A stretch of DNA of 64,000 nucleotides, from the NCBI GenBank assembly GCA_040221375.1, contig JAVKEP010000098.1, positions 1 to 64,000 on the forward strand. The letters are read 5' to 3'. The notes beneath the pieces were generated by a model. That model was not told the DNA's origin. It saw nothing but the letters and a program-made list of their open reading frames with translations, and did not search any database. This stretch comes from SHAN690 sp040221375 (GTDB lineage Bacteria > Bacteroidota > Bacteroidia > Flavobacteriales_G > Salibacteraceae). This document shows, piece after piece, positions 63,075 to 64,000 of the stretch (position 1 is its first letter; each line of letters starts with the position of its first letter). A program made the position numbers and the translations under genes.

Positions 63075-63950
63075 ATGGCCAAGAAAGGAGAAGATAAAAA
63101 CGCAAGGGCAAAGCTGTATCAGCGCTTGAGAAATCACTACAAGTTGGTGGTCCTCAATATCGACACCTTTGAAGAGCGGTTCTCCCTTTTACTGACTCCT
63201 TTAAACGTAATTGTTCTGGTCGGGGCTACGGTAGTACTAATCACTGGCCTCGCATTTGCCTTGCTTGGCTGGACCCCCTTGAGGTATTACCTTCCCGACT
63301 ACGCAGAAGAAATCCGTGTTCGAAAAATGGTCATGGAGGCGTCCATCAAAGCAGACTCCATGGAGATTGCCTTGGGCCGGCGCGACGCTTACATCTCCAG
63401 CATCCGAATGCTCATCGAAGGTCGCGTCGACACGATGATCGACTCCTCCGCATTAAAGGTCGTTGATCCATTGGAGGTTAATTATTCGCGAAGTAAGGAA
63501 GACAGCATCCTCCGAAAGGAAATCGAACGCGAAGATTTGATCAATTTAAACCCCAATTTCAATCGCGACAAGAAGACGGCCTACTTGCTCTTCCCGCCGA
63601 TCAAAGGAACCATCATGGATCGGTTCAATGTGCAGCGCAATCATTTCGGAGTGGACATCGCCGCGCCAAAGAATGAAAGCATTAAAGCCATTGACGAAGG
63701 CACGGTCACGCTTGCGGCCTATACGGCCGAAACAGGATACATCATCCAAGTGCAGCATGACAACGACCTCATTTCGGTGTACAAGCACAATTCTTCCTTG
63801 TTGAAAAAAGAGGGCGATAAAGTACGCGCAGGGGAAGCTGTGGCGGTAATTGGCGAAACGGGAGAATTCAGTACAGGGCCCCACCTGCATTTTGAGATGT
63901 GGCGAAACGGCGTGCCTTTGAACCCCGAAACCTTTTTTTCCTTCGAGTAA
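63075..63950 (+). CDS. M23 family metallopeptidase (membrane-anchored murein endopeptidase)
   Basis: A 291-residue protein with one membrane helix (about 45-67, NVIVLVGATVVLITGLAFALL), a spacer helix with coiled-coil character, and a C-terminal M23 domain with intact zinc ligands: HFGVDIA (His and Asp) and HLHFEMW (H-x-H). Unlike the EnvC-like protein elsewhere in the window, this one should be catalytic and cut peptidoglycan cross-links. ATG 63075 is preferred to TTG 63060. It ends one base before the RNase H start codon. Confidence 0.93.
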   Translation: MAKKGEDKNARAKLYQRLRNHYKLVVLNIDTFEERFSLLLTPLNVIVLVGATVVLITGLAFALLGWTPLRYYLPDYAEEIRVRKMVMEASIKADSMEIALGRRDAYISSIRMLIEGRVDTMIDSSALKVVDPLEVNYSRSKEDSILRKEIEREDLINLNPNFNRDKKTAYLLFPPIKGTIMDRFNVQRNHFGVDIAAPKNESIKAIDEGTVTLAAYTAETGYIIQVQHDNDLISVYKHNSSLLKKEGDKVRAGEAVAVIGETGEFSTGPHLHFEMWRNGVPLNPETFFSFE

Positions 63951-64000
63951 ATGGCACGGATTATCGTCTATACGGATGGGTCTTCCCGAGGAAACCCAGG
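63951..64000 (+). CDS. Ribonuclease H (5' end only; runs off window)
   Basis: Seventeen codons are visible: the sequence begins MARIIVYTDG and continues SSRGNPG, the first catalytic-Asp motif of RNase HI (TDGSSRGNPG). The ATG directly follows the TAA of the M23 gene. The rest lies beyond the right edge, so RNase HI and the related RnhA-like family cannot be separated. Confidence 0.85.
   Translation, partial: MARIIVYTDGSSRGNP

Overview
The window comes from a chromosome of a Bacteroidota bacterium, most likely a flavobacterium-like marine lineage. This is inferred from SusC/SusD proteins, type IX secretion (T9SS) sorting domains of both type A and type B, a PorP/SprF protein, PorW/SprE, a DUF4292 lipoprotein, an atpBEFHAG operon without atpDC beside it, and several matches to the Bacteroidota promoter element TAnnTTTG. 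Base composition looks close to 50% G+C. I see no phage, transposase, integrase or CRISPR array. Most of the window is core chromosome, and the accessory-looking part is the block of surface proteins at 21-42 kb.

Layout. 1-5.3 kb: end of an M1 aminopeptidase, a sialidase-fold propeller, tRNA-Leu(CAA), a small outer-membrane protein, then prs-rplY-pth. 5.3-5.43 kb: a possible rod-shaped structured RNA. 5.4-16.4 kb: a GNAT acetyltransferase, then on the minus strand a SusC/SusD uptake pair, glycyl-tRNA synthetase, a membrane glycosyltransferase and a TonB-dependent receptor. 16.5-21 kb: a DUF3109 protein and the class Ia ribonucleotide reductase nrdB-nrdA behind a 350-bp leader full of inverted repeats. 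21.1-34.4 kb: a three-gene surface operon made of a 3090-residue T9SS type B adhesin, its PorP/SprF partner and an OmpA-family anchor. 34.4-37.3 kb: hemA and a hemC-hemD fusion. 37.3-42.1 kb: two convergent T9SS type A surface proteins. 42.2-43.2 kb: tadA and a bacilliredoxin. 43.2-50 kb: a tightly packed minus-strand envelope operon (flippase, dUTPase, nucleotidyltransferase, TPR protein, DUF4292 lipoprotein, EnvC-like protein). 50.1-54.2 kb: a large membrane protein, an enoyl-CoA hydratase and a sensor kinase. 54.2-60.3 kb: the F-type ATP synthase operon headed by a bactofilin and an AtpZ-like protein. 60.3-64 kb: the T9SS lipoprotein PorW/SprE, an M23 peptidase and the start of an RNase H.

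The common thread is building and decorating the cell surface. PorW belongs to the T9SS that would export the type A and type B cargo proteins, and the PorP/SprF protein next to the giant adhesin is probably its dedicated outer-membrane partner. The most unusual feature is that both large adhesins carry whole functional domains (a C-type lectin domain and beta-propellers) inserted inside single copies of their structural repeats. The other points worth checking are RNA-level: the ribonucleotide reductase leader, the structured region at 5304-5431, and a terminator-like hairpin after the c-subunit gene atpE.
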